A stretch of 64,000 nt of DNA from Parapristionchus giblindavisi. Taxonomy: Eukaryota; Nematoda; Chromadorea; Rhabditida; Diplogasteridae. Where the stretch lies: assembly GCA_943737045.1 (NCBI GenBank), contig CALSFV010000203.1, positions 919,501 through 983,500 on the forward strand. The letters run 5' to 3'. The translations under genes and the position numbers were made by a program. This document shows positions 1-12,186 of the stretch, one piece after another (positions within the stretch are counted from its first letter, which is position 1; every line of letters starts with the position of its first letter). The notes beneath the pieces were generated by a model. The model was given only the letters and a program-made list of their open reading frames with translations. It made no database searches and was not told where the DNA came from.

Positions 1-594
1 TAGAGAAAGGTGAACGTACATATAATACAGAAAGAATGAGAGGGATACGGTTGGTGATCTAAATGATCCAATTGAATGAATGGCTAGGACAAATTGACGA
101 TGAAAGTGAACTCGTTTGCTCCACAATTTGAATTTGGAGACTATGATTTGGCATGAAAATAAAGTTCATATACATTGCATGCATATATCTATCTGATCAT
201 AGGAAGTTTGGCTATAGCTGAAATTATGACTTGATCTATGCCTACGTATGATAATCAATTAGTGAATTAGGAGGAGAATAAGGAAGATGGATTAAGATGA
301 ATTAGGAAAGCGTGGTGGAACACATATATGTATGTGTGTGTATGAGTAGGAAGTCATTGGGAATGACAACAAAGAGGATGATAGACTCATGAAGAATGAA
401 ATGAATTGAATGGGATAGTGAACGATACAGTATCGGGGGAGGGGACTCATCGGTTTCTATTCGAAGACAATTCACAGGAAAGAGCTGTACGCAAAACAAT
501 ACAATAATAATAATACGGGGGACGAAAAAAGGATGATGAATTAGTTTATGGTCGACTAGACGATATTGACAATATTTCCTCTCTATTTCGTCAC
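1..594. other. Non-coding, downstream of Kazal gene
   Basis: No supported gene. The stretch is AT-rich and lies 3' of the minus-strand Kazal gene that ends at 595, so part of it is probably that gene's 3' UTR. A 98-codon open frame on the minus strand (302-598) shows no domain or splice context and I do not regard it as a gene. Confidence 0.5.
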
Positions 595-3500
595 TCAAGG
601 CAATTCGATCTCAACACCGTCAACATCAATTGAATTGAATTGCATGATCTTAGGCTTCTGTCGATGTTTTCGAATGATTTCATTCAGTTCTGTACACACC
701 TGGAAAAATAATGAATTGATTTGATTTGCGATAATTATATAGAAAGTGTTCGAATATTTAATGATTCAATGATACGATGATATGATGATTCACGGGGAGA
801 CTGTTTTTTTCTCTCAGCAAAATACGGAAATATCTGACCACTGCCCATGTTTACTTCTAAATTTATAATTTCCCTGATTTTTGTAGTTAAAGTGTGGAAA
901 AACAAACATCGTCAGCACTCTTTGTGAGGACTCCAAAATGCGCCTGTTGACCGCCAAGAGAGGCATTGATATCAACTACATCAGCTGTGATCACAGAAGA
1001 AGGCGTCTGAAAATGACGATGATATCATTACATATGCACATGTCTCTTATATACAAGTGTTCATAAGGAGTATTGATAGCAATTGTCTGTGCTTATTTAT
1101 GCATAATCTAATTTCGAGATCTCTCGTTTATTATTATAATAATGAAATATGATCATAGTCTATGCAGTCAGCTTCTCAAAATAGATTGTCCTTCAAATGT
1201 GTGTTATAAGAGTCAACAATGCGAGTCTTGATGATAATTTGCCCTACGTCATAGATTGAATTAGTCTTTAAGAAGAACATTCTCACGTAGTACACTCATA
1301 TGGGATATCTTACAAGGGAATGGTCGCAACTGGTCCTGGCCATATGAGATCGCAATAACATAAATATGATCAGTTTTCGATGCTGATCACGAATCCGTTT
1401 TCAGAAAGTGCCTAATCGACCTAATTTTCGAGGAAATCGATATTTTAATTCGGAAATTCGTGTGGGTTCCTGCGCAAACCGTCCGGGTAGGCTAGTGAGC
1501 TCATCTATAAACTCTCGCAATACTTTACCTTACACTGCCGGATCTTTCCGATGCAATCCAGATAGTTTGTCAAGGAAACTACACGATTTTTCGAATTTGC
1601 AAGTCAAATTTCAATACCGATTTTCTCGAAAGTCAGGTCGATTAGGCACTTTCTGAAAACGGATTCGTGATCAGCATCGAAAACTGATCCTAGTCATGTT
1701 ATTGCCATCTAATATGGCCAGGACCAGTTGCGACCATCCCCTTGTTAATCTAATAGAGGATGATGACGACGAAGTCTTCTATTAGGTTATATCCCCGTTT
1801 ATCCGTTTACAGAGTTTCATCCCCTTTTTCTGCGGCGCACGTGTGTTTATTTGAAGCAAAGACAATCCTATGTTCTTTATCAATTTAGGATCTAGCCTCT
1901 AACCTCGAGATAGATTAGATTAGGGCAATCGGATAATTGAATCACTTACAATGTCTGAGGAGAATTGATGCGAAGAGAAGATGGACGTGATATGTGTGAG
2001 GTCTACCTAAATATAGAAAACTTTCATCAAATGCACTTCTATCCACGTTTCCTGAGATCCCAAACATGCAATTTTCCTTAGATATCGCAATATTCTATGT
2101 GCACATCCTAACCATAGTTTGTCATATAAAAAAGTGACTCAAATCGATTGATCATCCAAAACTAATATTAAATTCGCGATTGATTTCAAAGGAATGTGAG
2201 CAGTATATAAAATCAAACCCATTTTTTCCATTTTCCCTCGATGACTGTGATAATTTTCTCGTTTTTCTGTTACTGAATTTGTGTTTGACGATTGCCTCTT
2301 GACAATTCAATTTGCACCTCTCATCTTATCTAGAGACGAAAGAGGAAAGGCAATGCAAATGGTTTGTCCTCTTCACTATTCCCATCATCATCATCATCAT
2401 CATCTTGCTCTTCTTTGTCGCCTACCTCTATCGTTCCTTTCTCCTTTGAGCACAAGCAATGTCGTGGAGTATAACACAGCTTTCCATTGCACACGTAGAT
2501 TATACCAGGAGGCCGCCTCTGAAATGAAGAAACAGCTACAGTATTCATAGAGCAGGAAATGTTTTCCTCTCGAGAAATTAGTATACTGTTATATCGAATT
2601 ACTATCCTACGCTCATGAGTAATAGTTGATACATGTCGAAAGTTGAGTAGTGTATTGACTTAGATGTATGTCAAATGGATAATGTTATACAAGTAGACAA
2701 CATAATACTCATATGGAATACAAAATACTCGTCATGCATTTCGAACATCATATACGAACATAAAGAATGCATTTATTTTAAGCATAACGCTTCAGCTATT
2801 TGATCTCACATCTATGGCTATTTATCAAGTTTAACAAAACAATCTTTGGCACCACAAAATGTATTGAAGATAATATAACATTTCTAATTCTTTTAGCAAC
2901 GATCAAGGACTGAAGCCCTGATTAATATTAGGCATGTAAACCCGCTATATGTTTAATGTACCGAAATAGTGTTAAATTTTACTGATCAATGTTCGATTTT
3001 CAAATTGCTTCATTTGTTTTGTAGTGATAAATGCATGTATAGATTCATTGGGTAGCTTTCAAAATCCTAATTATAATTCTAAATTAAACAAAGTGTCCGA
3101 GGATTACAAGTTCAAGAAGCACTTGTAATGTCAGGTTAAGAGCAGAAAATCATTGATCTCTTTATGTGGTAGCAAAATAACCTTTCAACAGATTCCGATA
3201 TTTAATTAAGCATATAACATAATTATTCTTGGAAAATCACGGATACTTAGAATTCGGATGTGAAATACAATGGGAAAGTTTACTTCTCTTAATAATATGC
3301 ATTTATAGAGCATAATAACATTGCTTCCTATACACTAGTATGAAACATTTGACTCGTAACATTGACTTCTCACCCCGTCACAACAATAATAGCATGAAAC
3401 GTCCCTTTTTCTCTTTCCTCTTCGTCTTTTTTCTCCCCTGAGAATCAGGCCGATGTATCAGAAGCGGGGAAAGGCTGATCTATTTCATTTCTCTCACGCA

Positions 3501-6500
3501 CAATACTAAGCTATACATCTACACGAGACTTTTTGGTGGTTCTTCTTTGTCTTTATACGTCAATTCCTTCTTTGTCGTCTTGTTCCTCGTTCTATTCTTT
3601 GAATGAAGATGAATTGACTCAATTTGACTACAATTCCGCCTAGGAGTGTTAGATTAACAAGGAAAAGAAGAAGAAGGAACAGATGAGATTGATGAGAATA
3701 CGAATGAAAGAACCAAAAAGGACCCCGACTAGCAGGATGTCCAACCATGCTCAATTCAATCTAGAGCAATGAATGGAACACAAACAAGAGGAAGAAGAAG
3801 AAGAAGAAGAAGAAGAAGAAGATGTAGTATAGATAGATAAATGTATCCATGTTCTATGCCCTGTGTCCTTTTTATACTAGTATTACTCGATTCTAGATGA
3901 GTACTATGTCATAATGATCGATGTTATTGATAAGAAACCGTACCTCGATACCATCTGTGCTATCGACGCACATTCCTCGCACATGCCAAAAGTGTCGGAC
4001 TGAAGGATCTCTCGGTCGGGGATTCAGTATTTTACACTCGACACAACCCATCCAAGTAGACAACTACACTGAAACAGTCATGATATAAGAGAGGAGAAGA
4101 GGATTCATGTATATTGGGTGCCAGAACAAGTAGGGTTAATGAAAATATGAAAGAGGAACGAAAATGAATGTCATGAAGAGGCAAAGAGGAATGAATGAAG
4201 TCATGGAGTAGGAGTGTGAAGTACTCACACGCTTTGATCTTGCTTATGAGAACAGACAATATTGACACGGTGTAAATTAGATAGTGATTGTGGGAACGGG
4301 AAGAAAGTTCCGAGACTAGACTCGGTTCCACGACTACGAATTAAATGTGAAAGCAAAATATACTGAGAGACAAAAGAAGGTAGAAAATGAGTACTCAGAT
4401 GAGGGCAAGAAACAACTGTTTCAGATAAAAGAAGAATGGAGAGAATAGCGGGAAATAAGGAGAAAGAGAGGAAGATGTAGAGGAATGGAGAGAGAATGAG
4501 GGCCAACAGAGAGAAGAAGGGGGAAAGCAGAAGAGACGGAAAAGAAGGACTGATAGACAATGGAGGAGGAAGAGCTACGGGATGTTGGAGATATCGAGAT
4601 AGAAGAAGGTATCGAGACTAAAGGGTGGTAGTGATCAGTGAAGTGAATGGGGCATGTGGTGGATAGTAAGAGAAGAAGAAGAAGAAGAAGAAGGAAAGGG
4701 GGGATGAGTTATGATAGAGACGGAAATTGAATTGAAATTAGAAAGAGATGGATTAGTAGAGATAATGAGAAAAAGAAGGAAGAAGAATATAAATGGAGGG
4801 AAAGATCTGAGAAGATTATGGGAACTACTGTAGCAACCATGAATCGTACACCACATGTACTATGGGCACTTCTCTTTTTTTTGCATAGGCAATTTTGAAC
4901 TCTTCTCTCTCCTCGTTCCCTTCCATTCTTCATTCATTATGTTGTTCTGTGCGGCTGAGCGATTCATGGACAAAATGAGTGTGTATTTGAATTGCCAAAC
5001 ATCATGGGCCAAAAAATGAAAGTTACCTACTCTGTATCAAGCGTTGCTTTTCCTTATCGATACAGCAGAACTCGATAAAGCACGCGTTATATATAAGTGA
5101 TTGTGTAGAGGGGAAAGATAATCATGTAAATCTGTAAGCAATATGTCAGATGGAAGAGGAGGAAATACTCATGCATATGAAAGTAGTCAATTGTTTAGCA
5201 AGCAAAAAGTATGGAGAGATAGATAGATATATATATATATATGAGAGTCATGGAGATTGGAAGGAATAATAGACTGGTCGAGGTGTGTTGTTGATATGAT
5301 CGCAATGTAGAGAGGAATGAGCTTGATGACTTTGGACGAAGATTGAACATTCGTCTTCGTTTTCTATCGCGAATGAAGTTAAAGAGAAACAGCTGTCTCT
5401 CAATGAATTCAATGACTCAATGACTGTACACAACTCTCGACCATCGTAGATAAGCACCATTCAAAAGTTGAAAAAAGAAAAGAAATGCAAAGAAAACTAT
5501 CCTCGTTTTACGCACTCTCTAGCTCTTTTCTTGTATTTTCGCTACTTTTGAACACCATATAAGATCATGAAATTATGAAGCAGCAAGAAGGTCCGGTGTG
5601 AGAGTCTTCATTCATCTATTTCACCACCATCTTTCCCACTCATTGTCTTCCATTAGACATAAATACGATGGATTTCATTGCTCCCCATTAAATGTGCCAA
5701 TTGCTTGCTAGTCTTGTGGACTATGACTATGTCATTTTGGCAGATCTTAGAAAATTTCATCATCGTCAAATAAAATACGAAAACATTGATGATCAACTCG
5801 TGATCATGGTTAATTCTGATTGAAAAACATTGGACAATCTCACAAATATTGTGATAGAATTCGTTAATACGAAAATTACACACATTTTCACTTTTGTAAT
5901 TCAATCTCACCATTCACTACGTGTCCTCGTCAAACTTTACACCTCACAAAACTTGATTAATTCATTGTTTGTTGTATTTCGATTTAATATTGGATACGAA
6001 AGAAGAAAATAATCAATAAATACGATTTTATGAATATAGTGATGAACAACATTGAGGGTGCGATTAGCTATTCATCGTCACGTTTATTCATGCGTCCCTT
6101 GAGAGAGAAATGGAAGGACGAAAGAGTCGAACGATATCCGATATGATAGACACATGTGGTAGACAAAATAAGGTGTGTACGAGGAGAAACATGGACAAGA
6201 TCAGAAATACAATGATGAAGAAGAAACGTAAATGTAGTTGAAGTTGGATCTGATGATGCAGGAACAAGGACACATTGTGTAGTTGAAAGAGGAACTATGA
6301 ACCTAATAACAGACTACGAGAGTTACTGGTATCCGTAGAGGAGAAGAAAGGAGGGGGAGTGGGAGAAGGGGCGAGGGAGAGAGGATGGAGGGGGAGAGGA
6401 GGGTTCAGATAGAGAGAGATTGAGCGAGTACATTTATGTAGAACTAAGTAATAATTTATGCATGAACATGGTGAATGACGTTCTTGAGAATAATCTACGT

Positions 6501-9500
6501 TCATTATTGAAATAAAATGAAAGCAAAGGGATATGGATGAAAAGGTGTGAGAAGGACTACGGGAAGGAAATAAACACGTGCGGTAAGAAGAGAAGATGGA
6601 AGTCAAGGAAGAGAAGAGAGTAGTAGAAGAGGAGAGGACAGAGATAGAGGGAGAGGTAGAGAGATAAGGGGGGAGAGGGAGAGTGAAGGAGTAGAGGAAG
6701 AGAAGGTTGAGGATAGAAAGATGGCGATGGGGAAGAGGAGAGAGGGAGGAGAGGGGGATAGAGAGGAGTAGAGAGAGGAGAGAGGGAGTGGTAGGAGTAA
6801 GAGATCAGGATATGATGGTGAGAGACAATGGAAGAATACACGACTTCATCATCGTCCATTTCATTATCTCAGAGGAACGAAGAATGAAGTTGAAAAGAGA
6901 ATGGAAGAAAATGAGCAAAGGAAATGTATAGACTGATTGCTGATCTTATCCTAAGTTGTGATAGTTTTGATATATTATTTTATCTACACAGACGATTTTC
7001 TCTATTGCTATTAGACGTAACGGCCGAAACACCATAGGGCACATTGTTAGCTAACCAATTTTAAAAAATGACATTCAAAGCGCATGCAAACATAAACTTG
7101 CACATCAATTAATATTACTAATTTAAATGACTATACGTTTCCCAGTACAACCGCATCAAAATTATGATTGCATAGATTGAAAAATGAAAGATTGAAAAGA
7201 TAAGTTAAGAGTGGATGGGTGAAGCTGTGATGGCCGAATAAAGGGAGGAGAATAGTGGGACCATAGAGAGGAAGGAGGAGAATAGAATGAAGAGATATTC
7301 GTGAACTGAAGGATAAGAGGGTGGATGGATGGGTGGGGAGGACAGGGAGGGGAGAGGGGGAGAGGGGGGGAGGGAGGGGGGGGGCGAGGAGGGGAGGAGA
7401 GGGGAGATAAGGGGGTGGGGGGGGGGGAATATGTGAGGAGAGGGATAGACATACACACATATACATAGTCATAGAGTAGATAAAGAAGGGCCAGATTGGA
7501 GTAGCAGATGTATCTTATTTTTATGTAAGAATAAGGATGAATGTGACACACTTCCTCATTGCGCAATGAGCCGAATCAGAGAAAGGCAGAGGTACAGTCG
7601 ACATCTCCCCCCCACCCCACCCTCTCATACGCCCCTCTCCCTATAGGATATATCCTCCACCCTCAACATCTGTATATGTATCGTTATTTCTCTCTAACTC
7701 TTTCCTCTTCTCTCGCCATATACTTCTCTCTATCTCTGTTTCTCTCCGGAGTGAGAATTAAGCTTGACTTGCATAGTCGAATAGAGAAAGAAACGAAGAC
7801 TGTCTAAACCACAAAGACCGTCTCTCTCCCTCTCCTTCTCTACCTCTCCCTCCCCCGTAGTCTCCAGAGGAATGGTTGATAGTAGTAGTAGAAGGAGAAG
7901 ATGAAATGGAATGACTCCACATAATGGCAGGGGCTATCACAGAAGACAATGAAGAGAAAGGGGATAAAGAATGGCTATGATGTGATGGCAAAAAAGGGCT
8001 TCCATATTCGTGTAAATGACAGGGCATAAAAGAAGCATTGAGGAAAAGAGAAGAAGTGGACGGAAGAGGAAAGGGCAGCGGAGAGAGGAGCGAGGAGAGG
8101 AGTGGAGAGGGGCAGAGAGGTAATGGGAGTGAAGAGGAAGAGGAAAGAGAGGAGGAGGATGGGGAGGTTATAGAAGATAGAGGAGGCATGAAAATGGAGG
8201 ATAGAAATAGTAGGAATGATGAAGGAGTGAGAGAGAGGAGGAGGAGGAGGGTAAACTATCGTGTCGCCTGCGAAGTGAAACGGAGTAGGCGAAAATTAAT
8301 GTAAGAGTTTGATAGACGCGATGAAAGGGACGAGCATGGCCCGAAATGGGCGATAGTGAGGTTAGAAGAGGGAGTAGGAGAAGGAGAGGAGGAGGAAGAG
8401 GAGGATGTGATGCGGGCGTAGGATGAATGATGATATGCCTGGCATTTGGCACGATAGTAGGAACACAGATCAGGATGTGATCGACCCTCCGAATCACACA
8501 ACGAAAATGATGCTTCTGTAATAGAATGGCGTTGAGACAGACAGGAAGAGGGAAGGCATTACCAGTGGGCGGAGAGTGACAAACATCTGAACAGCATGCT
8601 CCATTGTGCACCATTTCGATGTGTTGTCCTTGTCTAGAACGAATAATGATGTATTAATCCATTCTATTATCCGTATCGCATGACCTAATGGGTCTACTCA
8701 CTTCTTTTTTCCTTATCCCTTACTTTTTTGTGTCTAAGATAAGCCAAAACTAAACGAAATGACCATAATGAATATATATTTCCTTAATTCTCTTCTTCTC
8801 TCATAGATCTTCCTTAGTCTTATCCAACTTCATTCTCTACTTAGTCTTCGGAGGGAAGATTTGTCTCATTTTGCATGCAATAAATACGACTACGACTCCT
8901 CCCGTGATTGCCTTCTCAAGCTTCCGTTTTTGAGACGACAAAAAGACGAGAAAGAAAGGACTCAAGGAATCTCTCCATCTATCTCTGCACTCTCCCTCTA
9001 CCCTCTCTCCCTCTCCCTCTTTATGTTCTTCTCTCCCTCTCTCTCTCTCTCTCTCGCTCTCTCTTTCTCTCTATCATCTCAAATATCGCGCACAATAAGG
9101 CATAGTCATCGTGTGAATCTTCTAGATCATCTTTCTAATTCCCTCTCCCAATAATCTCTGTTCTTCCATTCTTCATATACCGTATCTCCCATTCAGTTTC
9201 CCCTCCAGAATACTTACTGTTGTCTCATAAAACATTGATTGTTTCTGAATACACATTGTGATGGATGAGTCTTTCCGTTAGTATCACACACAGGAGACCA
9301 TTCCTGAAAATGAAAAGACGAAAATATATGTAGAGGGAGGAGATAAAGATGGACAGAGATAGAGAAGAGAAGGGTACAGAGAAGGAGTGAAGCTGATTGT
9401 GAGAGAAATAAAGAACAAAGAGTTCGAGATAGAGATATGACAGAGATACAGAGATAAAGAGAGTTGGACAAATTGAGAGAGTCACTTATGACAGTTTATA

Positions 9501-11973
9501 TTTCCTATTTCCTTGGTTATATTATGGGAAACAGGTCATACCTCGGGACAAGATTCGATGCATGTGCAAGAAGGAGCAGACGAGTCCATAGAGAGATGAC
9601 GACCGAGAATACGATGAGAGAAACATTGAGCCTCTTCGAATGAACACGGATTACGGTACATCTGAGAGAGATCAATAGTAGCAATAAACTTTTCCTTCGT
9701 CCATACGTATGTTGATAAAATATAATAAGCTATAATTCTCATGGTTGGCAAAAATATTTTGATATAAGAAATTCTTATATTCCATCTACAGATAAGAAGC
9801 ACAGTTGAATCCCAGAAGGTGTTTGGGAAGCCGGGAGGTGTATTTCCTACATTATGGACGGAGCATCTAATGCTACGTGGGTTTTTTGCTTCAAATTCTA
9901 ATGGATTATTTTCTGGATTCTACTTCGCGGTAAGCGCAGATGTTGAAAGGGCATCAAGATATATAAGAACGATGAACGAAAAGAGACTTGAACTTCAATG
10001 ATCTATGAAGGACCCCAGCAATGACTCACCACACCAATGAGCCATTGTGATAAGGATTATTAATATTATTTTTAAGAAAGAGAACAAGATAAGCTTATCA
10101 AAACTGTGGAGAATTGGGTTGAATTCGACTACTGCGGCGCACATTATTTTTGATTTTTTTCAGTTCCAAGCGACAATATGTTATTTATGTACACGACTCT
10201 TGAAACTAGGAATGGATTTAATAACAATTCCGATTTTTTTTCAATTTAGTGAGAAATAGGAGAAACTGGAATATAGCTTGCGCGGAAGTATCTGTGAGAA
10301 GATAAATCGAACGAAACATTTGTGTCATTCGCCTTGTAACGCATACCGCAATTATGAAATAGAATATGGTTAAGTTTGATTGAAATTATAACACCCAATC
10401 AAAATTACTGTCATGGAGGTGATGTTTATGCAAACCTCTAGTGCAAGTGATATGAAAAAAATTCAGTGCACTCTTGTCCACCCCTTATTTAGTGGCAAAA
10501 CCGCTGATTTGATACTAGATTGTCGTGGGTTCGATATCTGTTGCCTAAACTTACATTTTTTTTAAAAAAAAGTGCCTTTGCCTGAACTTCAGGCAGTGAT
10601 TTATTTGTGATCCTATCAATCAATACGCGCAGTTAGATAAAATGATTTAGTACACGGTATGCAGAATATTTTTTGCCATCTTTCTGTTTCCACAGTTTGT
10701 TCACGAAAAAAGTCGCGTGACCTGATGTTTTACAGAAAAAATAGTGGTAAAAAGTGAAAAGAAAACGGGGAAATACCAAAATGTCTCGATTCCAAAACGT
10801 CTGACAATGAGTTCCATAATGTTCCGGTTCCTAAACGGACGAGTTCCAAAATGTCCCGGTTCTAAAACGGCCGAGTTCCAAAATAGCCGAGTTCCAAAAT
10901 GGCCGAGTTCCAAAATGGCCGAGTTCCAAAATGTCCCGGTCCTAAAACGGCCGAGTCCAAAATGGCCGAGTTCCAAAATGGCCGAGTTCCAAAATGACCG
11001 AGTTCCAAAATGGCCGAGTTCCAAAATGTCCCGGTTCTAAAATGGGGTAGTTCCAAAATGGGGGAGTTCCAAAACGGGAGAGTTCCAAGATGTCTAGTTC
11101 CAAAGTGTCTCGTTCTAATTCGGCATCGTTCCTATTTGTACGGTTCCAAAATGTTCTCGTTCCACAACGGCAGTTAAAAAAGTCATACTGCCACATAATC
11201 TTGTTCGCATCATCCTACCGAAATTCGACAGAATATGCTGTTACTTATATTTCGATATGTTTTCACGCATTTTCAAATCAATTTCTACAATATATCGGTG
11301 CGAGACATTACAACCGTATACTGTGATCTATGTACTTTGAATAGATGAATGCTCGTTACGGTGTTTATATCCATGGACTAGCATAGCTTATTATCCTTAA
11401 TGAATTGTGAACAAACTTGCCATATTTTCACTATCACAGACAGGAGAATCAAAGTTGGAGCACATTCGCGAAGAACAGCACGGTCCATCGTAGAGTAAAT
11501 CGACACCTAAACTGTCATAATGCAAGATTGTCTCCATTGTCTCGTGGAGGGTGAAGAGAAGATGGTCAAACATTGTCTAAGTACCTTTAGCGCATCTTAG
11601 TATGCATTCATTCATATACGAGTACACTACAGGACCGAGTGATCCACACACGGGCCGAATCTCTGGAGTGCAGTAACAATTCTCTCCAATTGGAAACTGT
11701 GGCATAGGCATATCCTTGTATGAGATTGAATTGACGCTGAATTGGATGACATGCTTGAATTTAACGTAATATGTAATATACCGTACCCATCATGGTGAAA
11801 GACTTTGGAGGCGACATAAGGAAGAACAGCGAAGTGCAGAAAGAGTGAAGGTTTCATGATCGTCAAACTCGTAATGTATGCAGATAGTGAATGGCAAAGT
11901 ACCGCCTTCCTTCTACTGTCTCTGTCATCAAACAATGCCCAGGAGAGTGCCCCAAACAATGCGGCTCGCACTC
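595..11973 (-). CDS. Secreted multi-Kazal (follistatin/agrin-type) domain protein, 5' end not found
   Basis: Kazal domains are Cys-rich modules of extracellular protease inhibitors and of agrin/follistatin-like matrix proteins. Exons read in phase, N to C: 11869-11973, 11585-11714, 11421-11506, 9542-9661, 9218-9303, 8563-8633 and one starting at 8515. They encode repeated Kazal patterns such as SPVCDSENMMYRNPCSF, EWSPVCDTNGKTHPSQC and SLCDSEGRSHPDLCSYYRAKC, each ending in the usual hydrophobic-x-x-HxGxC block (MVHNGACC, LTIAHFGPC). The fourth unit carries a Ser/Pro-rich insert. After a gap of about 4 kb come Cys-rich exons 3944-4063 and 2426-2518, then 908-1006 and 595-699, which ends in a stop; these four join in phase 0. 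The link across 4.1-8.3 kb and the signal-peptide exon are unresolved, so two genes are possible. The intron after 11421 uses a GC donor (GCAAGT). The last about 65 residues match no domain I know. Confidence 0.72.
1313..1744. mobile_element. 432-bp MITE, copy A, TTA target duplication
   Basis: The element begins CAAGGGAATGGTCGCAACTG and ends in the inverted version ...CCATCCCCTTG. Terminal inverted repeats extend over roughly 120 bp per side, with a divergent centre. It is flanked by TTA on both sides (1310-1312 and 1745-1747), a 3-bp TWA-type duplication as made by PIF/Harbinger-type transposases. There is no transposase frame. It lies in an intron of the Kazal gene. A second copy of identical length is at 12831-13262, in the opposite orientation. 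Confidence 0.88.
3785..3822. repeat. GAA/AAG trinucleotide microsatellite
   Basis: An uninterrupted run of AAG/GAA triplets lies in a non-coding part of the Kazal locus. A shorter CAT run lies at about 2382-2402. Confidence 0.9.
4400..4860. repeat. Purine-rich (plus strand) low-complexity tract
   Basis: Mostly G and A on the plus strand, with AGG/GAG/GAAGAA runs. Open frames here read as Ser/Leu/Pro-rich nonsense and are composition artefacts. Lies within the unresolved intronic part of the Kazal locus. Confidence 0.7.
5464..5565. repeat. About 100-bp palindromic dispersed repeat, copy 1
   Basis: Starts TTCAAAAGTTGAAAAAAG and ends CGCTACTTTTGAACACCAT, so the ends are imperfect inverted repeats. 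Similar sequence occurs at about 37437-37546 and, more diverged, at about 30790-30895. All three copies share a core resembling AAAACTCTCCTCATT. Confidence 0.6.
6330..6800. repeat. GA-rich low-complexity tract
   Basis: Dense GAGAGG/GGGAGA sequence on the plus strand, giving open frames of Ser/Leu/Pro on the minus strand without domain content. I see no gene in roughly 5.0-8.2 kb, but unrecognised short exons of the Kazal gene could be hidden here. Confidence 0.7.
7220..7445. repeat. G-rich purine tract
   Basis: Almost only G and A, with G runs up to nine bases. The minus-strand reading frames are Pro/Ser-rich artefacts. Such strand-asymmetric tracts can form non-B DNA. Confidence 0.75.
8935..9140. 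repeat. CT-rich microsatellite tract in Kazal intron
   Basis: Repeated CTCTCTCTCT and CCCTCTC units between the exons ending at 8633 and 9218 of the Kazal gene. Intronic, non-coding. Confidence 0.8.
10776..11170. repeat. 16-bp tandem minisatellite
   Basis: Roughly two dozen tandem units of about 16 bp with consensus GTTCCAAAATGGCCGA, interspersed with a variant containing GTCCCGGTTCTAAAACG. Because 16 is not a multiple of three, all frames read as degenerate repeats such as WNSAILELGHFGT; these are not proteins. It lies in the Kazal-gene intron between the exons ending at 11421 and beginning at 9661. Confidence 0.92.
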
Positions 11974-12186
11974 CTGAGAGACAAACACAATCTCAGCTAT
12001 AGTTGTGACCTTTTATCATACTTCGCGCGCAGATCTAAATTCCTATCATTAAAGACGCATAAAAAGAAAATTACCCCATCGGGTGTCGTATCAGACGAAC
12101 TTGTACAAATTTTCTATGGACAGTCGTCCTAATCGAAGCTGTTTTTATTTTGGTCTATCATTCCTTCTCACAAGGGCTACAAGGGA

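Noticed and set aside
6295..8614. Many overlapping 80-150 codon open frames, Ser/Pro/Leu-rich on minus and Arg/Glu-rich on plus
   Set aside because: They arise from GA/CT-biased tracts lacking stops; no domains, no splice context and no frame preference.
10480..10560. tRNA-like stretch with GGCAAAACCGC and GGTTCGATATC
   Set aside because: Resembles box A/box B order but is too short between the would-be acceptor arms and lacks a proper anticodon stem; at most a decayed tRNA or SINE piece.
10701..11196. Open frames of repeated GHFGTRPFWNSAILE-type peptides
   Set aside because: Artefact of the 16-bp minisatellite read in different frames; no start or splice context.
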